From NCBI RefSeq assembly GCF_900109915.1, contig NZ_FOBU01000005.1, positions 1 to 64,000 on the forward strand: a DNA stretch of 64,000 nucleotides, read 5' to 3'. The DNA is from Luteibacter sp. UNCMF331Sha3.1. Its GTDB lineage: Bacteria > Pseudomonadota > Gammaproteobacteria > Xanthomonadales > Rhodanobacteraceae. Under the pieces are notes generated by a model, which saw only the letters and a program-made list of their open reading frames with translations, made no database searches and had not been told where the DNA came from. This document shows, piece after piece, positions 1 to 8,567 of the stretch. Every line of letters starts with the position of its first letter. Within the stretch, counting starts at the first letter, position 1. The translations under genes were made by a program, and so were the position numbers.

Positions 1-1536
1 CAGCGCCACCGAGTTCGTGCCCAGCGCCCAGGCGTTCGCACCCAGCGCCGTGCCGTTGTCCGCGAGTACCCAGCTGCCCGAGCCGATCGCCGTGGCGTTC
101 ACCGCCTCGATACCGAACAGGCCGAAACCCGTCTCCGCGTAGTTGCCGATCGCGACGCTGCCTTCGCCCGCCGCGCTCGCGCCGCCACCGATCGCCGTCG
201 AACCGGCGCTGTAGGCCGCCGTGCCGTAGCCGACCGCCGTCGACAGCTCGCCATCGGCGAACGCCTGCGCACCGTTCGCGACCGCACCCGCACCCGACGC
301 CTGCGAGAGGAAACCGCTCGCCGTCGACTGCTCGCCCTGCGCGAACGCCGCCGTGCCCAGCGCCGTGGCGAACTGGCCTTCGGCCTGCGCGCTCGAACCC
401 ACCGCGGTCGAGGCCAGGCCGGACGCCTTCGCCGGACCCACCGCCTCGCCCGTCGCCGAATACGTGATCAGCGGATTGCCGTCCGCATCCAGCGCCTGAC
501 CGCCGATCGCCGTCGCGCTGTTGGCGGACGCTTCCGCACCCGAACCGTACGCCGCGCTGTTCTGGCCCGACGCCACCGCGCCGTAGCCGGTCGCCGTGGA
601 CTGCACGCCGACAGCCGTCGCACCCGAACCGAACGCGCTCGCTCCTTGCGCGCCGGCGAACGCGCCGGATCCGGCGGCCGTCGCGTTCGTGCCGTTGGTC
701 TGCGCGTCGTCGCTGCCGTCGCCGAGACCGGTCGCGGCGAAATAATGATTCGCGTCGTCGACATCCGCGGCCAGCTGATTCACCTGGTTCGACACACCGT
801 CGACGCGCGTGGTCAGCGTGTCCACGCGTGCCGAGACGCCACCGACCGTCGTCGATACCTTGTCCAGCTGACGCTTGTTCACCGCATCGGTGTCCTGCGT
901 GCCGTCGGCGACGTGCACGAGCTGGCGATCTTCGTTGACCTTGCCGATCGACACCGTGTTCGCGCGATCGGCGATCGAGCCGTCGCCGAGCGCGACGGAG
1001 TTCTTCGCCGTCGCGCGCGAATCAGTGCCGAAGGCCGACGCCGCCGAGCCGCTGGCGAACGACGACTCGCCGATGGCCGTCGCACCCGTGCCGCTGGCGC
1101 GCGCGTTCTGACCGATCGCCGTCGACCACAGTCCATCGGAACGCGCCCCCTGGCCGATCGCGGTCGACCACGAGCCGTCCGACAGCGCCGCCTGGCCGAG
1201 CGCCACGCTGTACGCGCCGCTGGCGACCGCCGCGGTGCCTACCGCGGTGCTGTAATCGCCGGCCGCCTTGGCGGCGGTGCCGCAGGCGAACGCGTCGTTG
1301 CCTTTCGCGACGGGCGACTTGCCCTGGATGCCGAGGAGGTAACCGCCGCAGATGTTGCCCGCCTGTGCAGGCGAGCTGCCCAGCGCCAGCACGATGCCGG
1401 CGGCCAGAGGCAGCGCGGCCATCGCGGCGCGCACACGTCGGGACGCACCGCCCTTGCCGTTGGCACGTGCCAGTTCCGAGGCAACGACCAGGATGCCGAG
1501 CGATTTGTTCCAGACCTTGCTGTAGATGGTATTCAC
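1..1536 (-). CDS. YadA-type trimeric autotransporter adhesin, N-terminal part (partial)
   Basis: A surface adhesin expected to trimerise in the outer membrane (type Vc secretion). The frame is open from a GTG start at 1536 to the window edge, giving 512 residues with no stop, so the anchor lies outside. The start is preceded by GGGAGGAAGG with a short spacer. Residues 1-30 (MNTIYSKVWNKSLGILVVAS onward) match the extended signal peptide region of such proteins, followed by a hydrophobic core and an Ala-Gln-Ala site near residue 56. From about residue 60 the protein is built of short YadA head repeats of the type A-x-A-x-G-x-x-S-x-A-x-G. Near residue 215 a DAVNKRQL neck motif leads into a heptad-like stalk rich in V, L, D and T up to about residue 265. 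A second head-repeat block then runs to the edge. Family assignment is firm; the ligand is unknown. Confidence 0.93.
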   Translation of the reverse strand, partial: MNTIYSKVWNKSLGILVVASELARANGKGGASRRVRAAMAALPLAAGIVLALGSSPAQAGNICGGYLLGIQGKSPVAKGNDAFACGTAAKAAGDYSTAVGTAAVASGAYSVALGQAALSDGSWSTAIGQGARSDGLWSTAIGQNARASGTGATAIGESSFASGSAASAFGTDSRATAKNSVALGDGSIADRANTVSIGKVNEDRQLVHVADGTQDTDAVNKRQLDKVSTTVGGVSARVDTLTTRVDGVSNQVNQLAADVDDANHYFAATGLGDGSDDAQTNGTNATAAGSGAFAGAQGASAFGSGATAVGVQSTATGYGAVASGQNSAAYGSGAEASANSATAIGGQALDADGNPLITYSATGEAVGPAKASGLASTAVGSSAQAEGQFATALGTAAFAQGEQSTASGFLSQASGAGAVANGAQAFADGELSTAVGYGTAAYSAGSTAIGGGASAAGEGSVAIGNYAETGFGLFGIEAVNATAIGSGSWVLADNGTALGANAWALGTNSVAL

Positions 1537-1723
1537 GTCAACCTTCCTCCCGGGAATGTCCGCATGTATTCGATGGAAGCGCAGGCGCGCCACGCGCTGC
1601 CCGTCGCCGGTCCGTCGCGACAGCGGCGGACGATCAGTCCTTCATGACCGGCGGCGATGCCGTCGGGCCTTCGATGCGATGAGTCGAACCCCTGCCCGCG
1701 ACGCGGGCCCCCTTGCCAAGGAG

Positions 1724-1749
1724 AGAGGCCCCGGCGAACCGGGGCCTCT
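1724..1749 (-). terminator. Hairpin terminator after the metallopeptidase gene
   Basis: Perfect 11-bp inverted repeat AGAGGCCCCGG / CCGGGGCCTCT with a CGAA loop, 15 bases past the stop of the 1764-3728 gene on the minus strand. The following minus-strand bases (CTCCTT) form only a weak U-tract. It separates this operon from the autotransporter gene. Confidence 0.6.
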
Positions 1750-1763
1750 GACCTTGTCGTGCG

Positions 1764-3728
1764 TTACTTCGAGTACGTACCCAGCACGCTGACGCCGGAG
1801 TACGCCTTCACGCCCTTCACCGTGAGCGTCCAGACACCGGCCGCCGGGTTGGTCGCCGTGAACGCCTCGCTGTTACCCGCCTTGTTCGGCTGGTCCTTGA
1901 CCACGCCGGCAGGGTTGGTCACGGAGATCGACACGTCGCCGGATCCGCCGAACGTGCGCAGGCCGAGGGTCTTCTGACCCGTGGGCACCGTGAGCACGTA
2001 CACCTTGGTCGAACCGGCCGCACCCGCCGCCGTCTTGGCGACGTTGTTGGTGAGCTCGATACCCGGAGGCGGCGGCGGGGCACCCCACGCGGTGAACTGC
2101 GCCTGGGTATTCGCGTTCGACAGACAGATGTTCAGGCTCGACGCCTGCGCCGCGTCGATCAGGCCATCGCTGGCGAGCTTCGCGGCGTATGCTGTCATGC
2201 CCGAGCGATAGACGTCGACGTTGGCGGCGTTCGCGGCGATGATCCTGGCGTTGGCGATCACGTTGGCACCGATGACGAGACCGCCCGGGACGAGGCGCGG
2301 GATGCCGGTATCGCAGGTGAGCAGCGTCTGGTTGCTGCGATCGATGCCCCAACCGATGTCCTGGAACAGCGCCGGGGTCAGATCGAGGTCGATCTCACCG
2401 CGGAGGTCCTGATTGATCGCGTACTCCATGATCGCGTTCGGCGTCAGGCGCGTGTCGTAATGCGAGAACGACGAGCCCGGCGACAGCACCGCCGGCGCGT
2501 AGATCAGCACACCGTCGGCGTTCGTGCCGGCGAGACCCGTGCCCTTGCCCACGCTGCCGGTGAGGCCGGCGAGGTTCGCCTTCAGCTTCGCGCCATCGGC
2601 CTGGCTCACGAGGATCACCGGAATGTTCACCGGCGATGCCGGCGTGCCACCCGGGGTGACGCCCGCGGCCTGGTTGTTGGCGAGAAGCACGGCGGTAGCG
2701 CCGGCGGCCTGCGCATTGAGCGACTTCACCGTGAAGTCGCACGAACCACGATCGATCAGCGCGACCTTGCCGGCGACGGCGGACGCGTTGGTGATCGCCG
2801 CGCAGCCGTCGTTCGGCACGGCCTGCACGACGCTGCCCGTGAAGTTCGACGCGGTCGCGGTCGGACCGAAGCTGGCCTGCGCGAACCCGTATTCGCCCAC
2901 CGCGGCGGCGGGTGCGGTGACGCGATAGACGTCGGGCAGACCCAGGGCGAGCGGCGCTTCGCTGATGACGGTGGCGCCCGAGAATGCGAGGTGGCCGTCG
3001 TCGAGCGCGGCGCTGACACGCTGCGCCGGCGTGAGGTTGTTCCACAGCACGCCATCGTGCTTCACGTAGGTACCGTAGATGTTCGGGTACGAACCGGCGC
3101 CGCCCGGGAAATCCTCGCCCGTCTGGAGGTCGGTCAGGTCGAGGAAGCCGAGGCCGTGGCCCATCTCGTGCAGCACGACGTTGAGGAAATCGATCTGTCC
3201 CGCGGGCACCTGGTGGTCGAGGCCCATGTACCACTTCGAGCCTTCGATACAACCCGGCGAACCGAGCGCGCCGTTGAACTGGCTCTGGATGTCGGCGTTA
3301 CCCGGATCGAGGTCCTCGCCTGCGAGCGCGTCGGCCGTGGGACCGGCGTACCAGGTGTCGGCGAGCGCGCCGGGTGGCAGTGTGGCGTCGGCGTTGAAGG
3401 TGAATACGGAGAGCGGGCCGGACGAACCGAGCACGCCACCGGTGGCGTCGCACTCCAGGGGCTCGAACGTGGCGTTGTTGATGATCGTCACGTTGCTCTT
3501 GAGGTACGAGCCGTGGATCTGCGCCGCGAAGGTGAAGACGTTCAGGGCCTGCTGGCCGAACGTGGTACCCGGATTGCCGCCGACCGGAGCGGCCGGCGTG
3601 GGATCGTCGAGACCCTGTCCGGTGCCGACATCCTGATTGACGATCTTGATTTCGGCGGCGTTGACGCTGATGGCGCCACACAGTCCGGCGGTGAGGAGGG
3701 CTGAGTAGAGGAGGCCGCGGCGGATCAT
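1764..3728 (-). CDS. Secreted zinc metallopeptidase with inserted PA domain
   Basis: Predicted exported protease of 654 residues. Residues 1-24 form a signal peptide ending in Val-Asn-Ala. The zinc motif HEMGHGLGFLD lies at residues 187-197: two His, the catalytic Glu, and Asp at the position where most metzincins carry the third His. HExxHxxGxxD is known from snapalysin-like enzymes. A protease-associated (PA) domain occupies about 275-405 (CDFTVKSLNAQAAGATAVLL is typical), followed by NAIMEY near 431, which resembles a Met-turn. The PA domain therefore appears inserted between the active-site helix and the Met-turn. After a Pro-rich linker near 550, the last 100 residues look like a pre-peptidase C-terminal (PPC) beta domain. 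Its ATG overlaps the stop of the upstream small gene (ATGA), indicating translational coupling. Substrate unknown. Confidence 0.85.
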   Translation of the reverse strand: MIRRGLLYSALLTAGLCGAISVNAAEIKIVNQDVGTGQGLDDPTPAAPVGGNPGTTFGQQALNVFTFAAQIHGSYLKSNVTIINNATFEPLECDATGGVLGSSGPLSVFTFNADATLPPGALADTWYAGPTADALAGEDLDPGNADIQSQFNGALGSPGCIEGSKWYMGLDHQVPAGQIDFLNVVLHEMGHGLGFLDLTDLQTGEDFPGGAGSYPNIYGTYVKHDGVLWNNLTPAQRVSAALDDGHLAFSGATVISEAPLALGLPDVYRVTAPAAAVGEYGFAQASFGPTATASNFTGSVVQAVPNDGCAAITNASAVAGKVALIDRGSCDFTVKSLNAQAAGATAVLLANNQAAGVTPGGTPASPVNIPVILVSQADGAKLKANLAGLTGSVGKGTGLAGTNADGVLIYAPAVLSPGSSFSHYDTRLTPNAIMEYAINQDLRGEIDLDLTPALFQDIGWGIDRSNQTLLTCDTGIPRLVPGGLVIGANVIANARIIAANAANVDVYRSGMTAYAAKLASDGLIDAAQASSLNICLSNANTQAQFTAWGAPPPPPGIELTNNVAKTAAGAAGSTKVYVLTVPTGQKTLGLRTFGGSGDVSISVTNPAGVVKDQPNKAGNSEAFTATNPAAGVWTLTVKGVKAYSGVSVLGTYSK

Positions 3729-4162
3729 CGGGTTGCCTCCGGGGCCTGCGGCGCGGCCGGAACGGCCGCGTCGTCGTGCTTGATGGTGATCGTGCCGTCG
3801 GCGGCACGGGTGGCGACGAGGCTCGTCATGCGCGACTGCGGCAGGCGTACGCCCGTGGCTTTCACGCCGTTGCTCAGCGTCACCTTGCGCAGCGTGGTCT
3901 TCGCGTCGGCGTTGGTCAGCGGCTGACCCGACGTGGCGGAGAGCCGTGCCTGGCGGGCCTGGAACGCCCTGGAGTACGCGGCGCGCTCGGCGGCGGTCGG
4001 TTCCCGCAGCTTGCCGGTCGCCGGATCGATGGCTACCTGGACGCCCGCGGCACGCGGAGCGGCCTGGGCCTGCGGCGCTTCCGCGGCCTGCGCCGCCGTC
4101 GCCACGGTGAACATGCCCGTCAGCACGAGGCCAAGCGCCTGTGCCAGTGTTCGTGAAGTCAT
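3725..4162 (-). CDS. Small secreted protein coupled to the metallopeptidase
   Basis: 145 residues with a signal peptide (about 1-26, cleavage after Ala-Gln-Ala). The mature part contains IDPATGKLREPTAAERAAY, a segment I recognise from small exported proteins often annotated as post-PEP-CTERM-1 domain proteins; that label is tentative. The rest is low complexity and Ala-rich. The start follows GGGAGGTACTGGTA, a good ribosome site. The gene ends in a 4-base ATGA overlap with the metallopeptidase, so both are made from one mRNA. A role as inhibitor, propeptide-like partner or chaperone of the protease is inference from position only. A 7-bp hairpin (4211-4217 with 4226-4232) lies in its leader. 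Confidence 0.7.
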   Translation of the reverse strand: MTSRTLAQALGLVLTGMFTVATAAQAAEAPQAQAAPRAAGVQVAIDPATGKLREPTAAERAAYSRAFQARQARLSATSGQPLTNADAKTTLRKVTLSNGVKATGVRLPQSRMTSLVATRAADGTITIKHDDAAVPAAPQAPEATR

Positions 4163-4766
4163 TACCAGTACCTCCCTAGTGCGGCGCCGGGACCCCTCCC
4201 TGCACGCCCACCGGCGAAGACCCCCTCGCCGGCGTAAACACTCGAGGATTCGACGTTCCCCTCAACGCAAACCCTGCCCGCCGCCGCGGCTCGCGCGGCG
4301 GCGTTCGATCAAGACGCGCTCTGAAAGCCGGGAACGCCGGCCGGACGAAGGGATGCGACGAAGGTGCCCGGGGAACGTCCCGGAACGGGCGAGGCGACGA
4401 ACGGCCTCGCGGCGCTTGCGTTTACCATCTGCACTACCCCTTGCCCCGTGGTACTTCAGCAGGCGGCCAATTGCAGGCCGCCTTCCCTTTTGGTGCCCTG
4501 TGGACACCCCCTGCGAAAAAGGTGGTTCCGGGTCGTTCTGTCCATCGATCAACGCGACGCCTTTTTGGCGCCCGTCGTTGGAACGTAGCAGCACGAAAAT
4601 GCGAACGTCAATCTTTTGACGGGCGTTTTCATGTCGTCCGAACGGCCTATGCGAAAATCCCGCAAAAACGTCGGCCGGACGGCTAAACCCACATCGATTC
4701 ATGGCCTTGCGTGGCGATAACGAACGCCTGTCGCATACCGCCCAAACCTTCAAAGCGAAAGAAAAC
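4163..4766. other. Intergenic region between divergent genes
   Basis: About 600 bases holding the divergent upstream regions of the secreted protein/protease pair (minus) and tatD (plus). I see no convincing gene. It contains a leader hairpin CCGGCGA/TCGCCGG at 4211-4232 and a 16-base inverted repeat CGTCAATCTTTTGACG at 4606-4621 that could be an operator. No confident -35/-10 pair was found. Confidence 0.5.
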
Positions 4767-5552
4767 ATGGACTTGATCGACATCGGTGCCAATCTCACTC
4801 ACGAATCCTTTCGTCAGGATCTTGACGCCGTCCTCGAGCGCGCGACCGCACATGGCGTGGGCCGCATGGTGGTCACCGGCGCGTCGCGGGAGGGCAGTCT
4901 TCACGCACTGGAACTCGCGAAGGCGAGCGGTGGACGCCTTTTCGCCACCGCGGGCGTACATCCGCATCACGCCGTGGAATACGACGACGCCACGGACGCG
5001 CAGCTGCGCGAACTGGCCGCCGCGCCGGAAGTGCGCGCGGTCGGCGAAACGGGGCTCGACTACAACCGCAACTATTCGCCGCGCGACATCCAGCGCGACG
5101 TCTTCGAACGGCAGCTGCGGATCGCGGCGGATCTCGGCAAGCCGCTCTTCCTGCATCAGCGCGACGCGCATCACGATTTCCTCGCGATCCTAAAGCGGTA
5201 TCGCGACCTCGTGCCCGCGGCAGTCGTTCACTGCTTCACGGATACCGGCGAGGCACTGCGCGATTACCTCGACCTGGACTGCTACATCGGCATCACGGGC
5301 TGGATCTGCGACGAGCGCCGCGGGGCGCACCTGCGCGAGCTGGTGAAGGCCATTCCGGCGAACCGCCTGTTACTGGAAACGGACGCGCCCTACCTGCTCC
5401 CCCGTACCATCCGCCCGATGCCGAAGGACCGTCGCAACGAACCGATGTATCTCGCGCATATACGCGACGAAGTGGCACGGGATCGCGGCGAGTCGCGCGA
5501 AGCGCTCACCGAATCGTCGACGCGTGCGGCGGAGACGTTCTTCGGGATTTAA
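4767..5552 (+). CDS. tatD: TatD family metal-dependent DNase
   Basis: A 261-residue amidohydrolase-fold nuclease; E. coli TatD is a 3'-5' exonuclease linked to oxidative DNA repair. The start at 4767 is chosen because the family begins M-x-LIDIGANLT; an upstream in-frame ATG at 4701 would add 22 residues without homology. Visible motifs are GVHPHH, GETGLDYNRNYS, HQRDAH, HCFTDTGE, the TatD-specific GITGWICDERRG, and LLLETDAPYLLPR near the C-terminus. These carry the His/Glu/Asp metal ligands. It converges on the antiporter gene with a 10-base gap that overlaps a short 6-bp hairpin (ATGCCG/CGGCAT, 5556-5573). Confidence 0.93.
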   Translation: MDLIDIGANLTHESFRQDLDAVLERATAHGVGRMVVTGASREGSLHALELAKASGGRLFATAGVHPHHAVEYDDATDAQLRELAAAPEVRAVGETGLDYNRNYSPRDIQRDVFERQLRIAADLGKPLFLHQRDAHHDFLAILKRYRDLVPAAVVHCFTDTGEALRDYLDLDCYIGITGWICDERRGAHLRELVKAIPANRLLLETDAPYLLPRTIRPMPKDRRNEPMYLAHIRDEVARDRGESREALTESSTRAAETFFGI

Positions 5553-5562
5553 GGTATGCCGT

Positions 5563-7221
5563 TCACTCGGCATGCAACCCGGTCAACGACGCCTCCGCGA
5601 GATCCAGCTCGCGGATCAGCGCACGCAGCGTTTCATCGTTGATGCGATGACTGCGTCGCAGGTCGAAGAGTTCGCGGCGTTCGGCGCGGAGCGCCGCGAG
5701 CCGCATGATCCGTTCCGTGCCGGCTTCCGCCCGTGCCTTCTCGGGCACGTCGCCCTCCTCGCCCGCCGCCTCCAGCCGCTGCTGGTAGTCCCCAACCACA
5801 CGCGCGGCGACACGCGACGCCAGTGCGATCGCCTTCTCGTCGCGCGTCTCCTCCACGCGCTTCTGCTCTTCCGCGATGCCACGCAACGCGGCTTCCGCGC
5901 TCAGTGCGCGTGCCATGCGCTCCTCCTTCACCCGCGGATCTTCCCCCGGAAGCTTCAGCTTCTTCGCGGACAACGGTAGTCCGATGGCACCGATGAGCAG
6001 CGTGGCGAGGATGACGCCGGTGGCGAGGAAGATCATCAGGTCGCGGGTCGGAAACGGCACGTCTTCCGCTTTCATGAGCGGGATCGACAGCACGCCCGCC
6101 AGCGTGATGGCGCCGCGCACGCCCGCGAGTGCCGCCGTCCACATGAGCCGCGTGCCGACCTTCGGCCGTTGTTCGCCGCGATGCAGCGCACGCATCAGCA
6201 CGAACCGAAGCGACAGCCACACCCACACGAAACGCAGCACGATCAGCGCCAGCGTGATCGCGGCGACGTAGGCCGCGAGATACCAGAGCTCACCACCGCC
6301 GGCCTGCGCGAGATCGAGCTTCGCGTTGCCGACGATGCCGGGCAATTGCATGCCGAGGAGAACGAAGATCAGGCCGTTGAACGTGAACTCGACCATCGAC
6401 CACACCGCCACGCTCTGCACGCGCGTGGCGACATAGCCACCTTTCGACACGTCGGTGAAGTTCACCGTCATGCCTGCCGCCACCGCGGCGAGGATGCCCG
6501 ACACCCCGAAGTGTTCCGCCAGCAGGTAGGCCGCGAACGGCATGAGCAGCAGGAGGCTGACCTGGCTCGCGGGATCGACCTCGCTGCTCCAGCGCACGAG
6601 GCGGCGACGCACGACGCCGAACGCCGCGCTCACGAACACGCCCGCGGCCACGCCGCCGAGCGCCGTGAGTGCGAAATCGCCCGCCGCCGTGGTCAGCGAG
6701 AAATGCCCTGTGAGCTCCGCGGCCACCGCGAACTGCAGCGCGACCAGGCCCGACGCATCGTTGAGCAGCGCCTCGCCCGAGAGAACGTGCATCAGCCGCG
6801 GCGGAATCGTGGCGTGGCCCGTGATCGAGGTCACCGCCACCGCGTCGGTCGGCGACAGCACGGCGGCGAGCGCGAACGCCACGGCGAGCGGCACCGTCGG
6901 TATGAGCCAGTGCACGAAGTACCCGACGCCCACGATCGTGAAGAACACGAGCCCCACGGCGAGCGCGAGGATCGGACCCCGCAGGAGGAACAGTTCGCGC
7001 TTGGGTATCCGCCAGCCATCGGCGAACAACAGGGGCGGGATGAACAGAAGGAAGAACAACCCGGGATCGAACTCCACGTGCAGGCCAAAGGGTCGCGCGA
7101 GCAATGCGCCCGTGGCGATCTGCAGCAGCGGCAGCGGCAACCGGATGGGGAGAATGCGGACGACGGCGCCGGACAGCGCGACGACCAGCAGGAGGACGAG
7201 AATGGTGATGACGAGATCCAT
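5563..7221 (-). CDS. CPA1-family Na+/H+ antiporter (NhaP/YjcE-like)
   Basis: 552-residue inner-membrane cation/proton antiporter. About 11-12 hydrophobic segments fill residues 1-420. They include the FIPPLLFADGW segment, LSPTDAVAV (residues around 125-135) and GEALLNDASGLVALQFA, where the Asn-Asp pair is the ion-binding site of the CPA1 family. The last 120 residues are charged and helical (EERMARALSAEAALRGIAEEQKR and on), a cytoplasmic regulatory tail as in bacterial NhaP/YjcE relatives. Expected role: pH and Na+ homeostasis. It is transcribed alone, convergent with tatD. Confidence 0.9.
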   Translation of the reverse strand: MDLVITILVLLLVVALSGAVVRILPIRLPLPLLQIATGALLARPFGLHVEFDPGLFFLLFIPPLLFADGWRIPKRELFLLRGPILALAVGLVFFTIVGVGYFVHWLIPTVPLAVAFALAAVLSPTDAVAVTSITGHATIPPRLMHVLSGEALLNDASGLVALQFAVAAELTGHFSLTTAAGDFALTALGGVAAGVFVSAAFGVVRRRLVRWSSEVDPASQVSLLLLMPFAAYLLAEHFGVSGILAAVAAGMTVNFTDVSKGGYVATRVQSVAVWSMVEFTFNGLIFVLLGMQLPGIVGNAKLDLAQAGGGELWYLAAYVAAITLALIVLRFVWVWLSLRFVLMRALHRGEQRPKVGTRLMWTAALAGVRGAITLAGVLSIPLMKAEDVPFPTRDLMIFLATGVILATLLIGAIGLPLSAKKLKLPGEDPRVKEERMARALSAEAALRGIAEEQKRVEETRDEKAIALASRVAARVVGDYQQRLEAAGEEGDVPEKARAEAGTERIMRLAALRAERRELFDLRRSHRINDETLRALIRELDLAEASLTGLHAE

Positions 7222-7351
7222 GCCGGAACGCTACCCGCGCACGGTGCGGGGAACAAGATCGCCATAGCAGATCGCGCAAGCCACGTCATGAGAATAGTGC
7301 GCGACTTCGTACGTCAGTAGCGGAAATGCCGACCCGTTCCCATCTCCGGAC

Positions 7352-7365
7352 GTAACGGCCGTTAC
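7352..7365. promoter_or_regulatory. Perfect palindrome GTAACGGCCGTTAC
   Basis: Fourteen-base exact palindrome about 130 bases upstream of the antiporter start. It has the size and symmetry of a dimeric regulator site; the regulator is unknown. Confidence 0.35.
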
Positions 7366-7452
7366 TCAGATTTCTTCCATATCGGCACCCTTCGCGGCCC
7401 CCTACGCTGGATTCCGGGAGCCAATCGTCGTTCTTGGATCCTGCGCTCTTGG

Positions 7453-7478
7453 CCGCTCCTTCGGGAGCGGTCCTTTTT
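7453..7478 (+). terminator. Intrinsic terminator with UUCG loop
   Basis: CCGCTCC / GGAGCGG stem closed by a TTCG tetraloop and followed by TCCTTTTT on the plus strand. No plus-strand gene lies upstream. Confidence 0.65.
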
Positions 7479-7524
7479 CCGGACGATGCGTCCCGTCTCC
7501 GCACAACATGACGACCCCGGATTG

Positions 7525-7552
7525 CCGCCCGCTCCCACGGGCGGTCTTTTTT
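7525..7552 (+). terminator. Second intrinsic terminator, plus orientation
   Basis: CCGCCCG / CGGGCGG stem, six-base loop, then TCTTTTTT. It may also end the EamA-like gene on the other strand, where the hairpin has an A-run before it but no U-run after it. Confidence 0.65.
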
Positions 7553-7575
7553 GTTCGCCTGCTTCGTACGTTCGG

Positions 7576-8460
7576 TCAGGCCGCGGCGGGCCGTTTCATG
7601 CGCAGCCATGGGGCAGCCACGAACATCGCGATGCCGGCAAGGATGACCGCGATGCCCGCCCATACATGCAGGGCGAATCGCTCGTCGAACGCGAGATACG
7701 ACGTCACGATGCCCGAGACGGGCACGAGCAACGAGAGCGGCGCCACCGAAGCCGCCGGATACGTCTTCATCAGGTTGTTCCACACCAGGTAACCGAAGAC
7801 GGTGGTCACATAAGCCTGGAACGCCACCGAACCGGCAGCGCGCCACGACAGTCCCGTCGCCAGCGAGGCGAAGGGCGCATTCCCCTCGTAAAGCCAGGTG
7901 AGCACGAACAGCGCCGGCGCGGAGAACGCGCTCGACCAGACGATGAACGCGAGCATGTTTTCAGGCCGATGTCGCTTCACGATCAGGTTGCATGCGCTCC
8001 AGCTCAGCGCGGCGGCGATCACGAGCGCCGCACCGATGGCCGTCGACGATGCCGGCGCACGACCGATCACGAGCGCCATGCCGCAGAGTGCCAGGATCAT
8101 GCCGAGCACCTGAGGCATCCGCACCCGTTCCCGCAGGAATATCGCACTCAGCACCACGGTGAAGAACGCACTGAACTGAAGCAGCACCGACGAAAGGCCG
8201 GGCGACATCCCTCTCGCCATGGCGAGGTTCACCACCCACCACAGGCCGACGCCGAAGAGGATGCCGTACGACGCCAGCGCGGCGACGGGAACGCCGCGCG
8301 GCCTTTCGATGAAGAACACGAGCGGCAGCGCCGTGAACGTAAAGCGGAGCGCCGTGAGCAGAAACGGATCGAGATCGCGCAGACCCGCCTCGATCACGGA
8401 GAAATTACTGCCCCAGATCACCGTGACGAGTATGCCGAGTGCGAGGTCACGTGCCTTCAT
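7576..8460 (-). CDS. EamA-family drug/metabolite transporter
   Basis: 294 residues with ten hydrophobic segments arranged as two EamA repeats, starting MKARDLALGILVTVIWGSNF. WGSNF near residue 17, the LQFSAFFTVVLSAIFLRE segment near 100 and VAPLSLLVPVSGIVTSYL near 235 resemble E. coli EamA (YdeD), an inner-membrane exporter of O-acetylserine and cysteine. Amino acid or metabolite export is therefore likely but the substrate is unproven. It lies 107 bases downstream of the AMP nucleosidase-like gene on the same strand. Confidence 0.88.
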   Translation of the reverse strand: MKARDLALGILVTVIWGSNFSVIEAGLRDLDPFLLTALRFTFTALPLVFFIERPRGVPVAALASYGILFGVGLWWVVNLAMARGMSPGLSSVLLQFSAFFTVVLSAIFLRERVRMPQVLGMILALCGMALVIGRAPASSTAIGAALVIAAALSWSACNLIVKRHRPENMLAFIVWSSAFSAPALFVLTWLYEGNAPFASLATGLSWRAAGSVAFQAYVTTVFGYLVWNNLMKTYPAASVAPLSLLVPVSGIVTSYLAFDERFALHVWAGIAVILAGIAMFVAAPWLRMKRPAAA

Positions 8461-8567
8461 GCGGCCGTCCTTGATCGGGTCGTGGATTCATCGACGTGAC
8501 CGTAGCCGATGCGACACCCCCCGCCCATGGAAGAAATCGCAAAGTTCGGCGCGCCCTGGCCGGAGCC

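Larger units (their letters stand above)
7222..7575. other. Intergenic region with palindrome and two plus-strand terminators
   Basis: 354 bases between two minus-strand genes. It holds a 14-base perfect palindrome (7352-7365) and two rho-independent terminators whose T-tracts face the plus strand, although no plus-strand gene is visible upstream. A short plus-strand non-coding transcript is possible; see findings. Confidence 0.5.

Noticed and set aside
646-1647. Long plus-strand open frame opposite the autotransporter
   Set aside because: Arg/Ala-rich shadow of the repeat-coding minus strand; no ribosome site or family resemblance.
4364-4588. Small plus-strand gene in the tatD upstream gap
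   Set aside because: No ribosome site, no signal or domain, and poor codon pattern.
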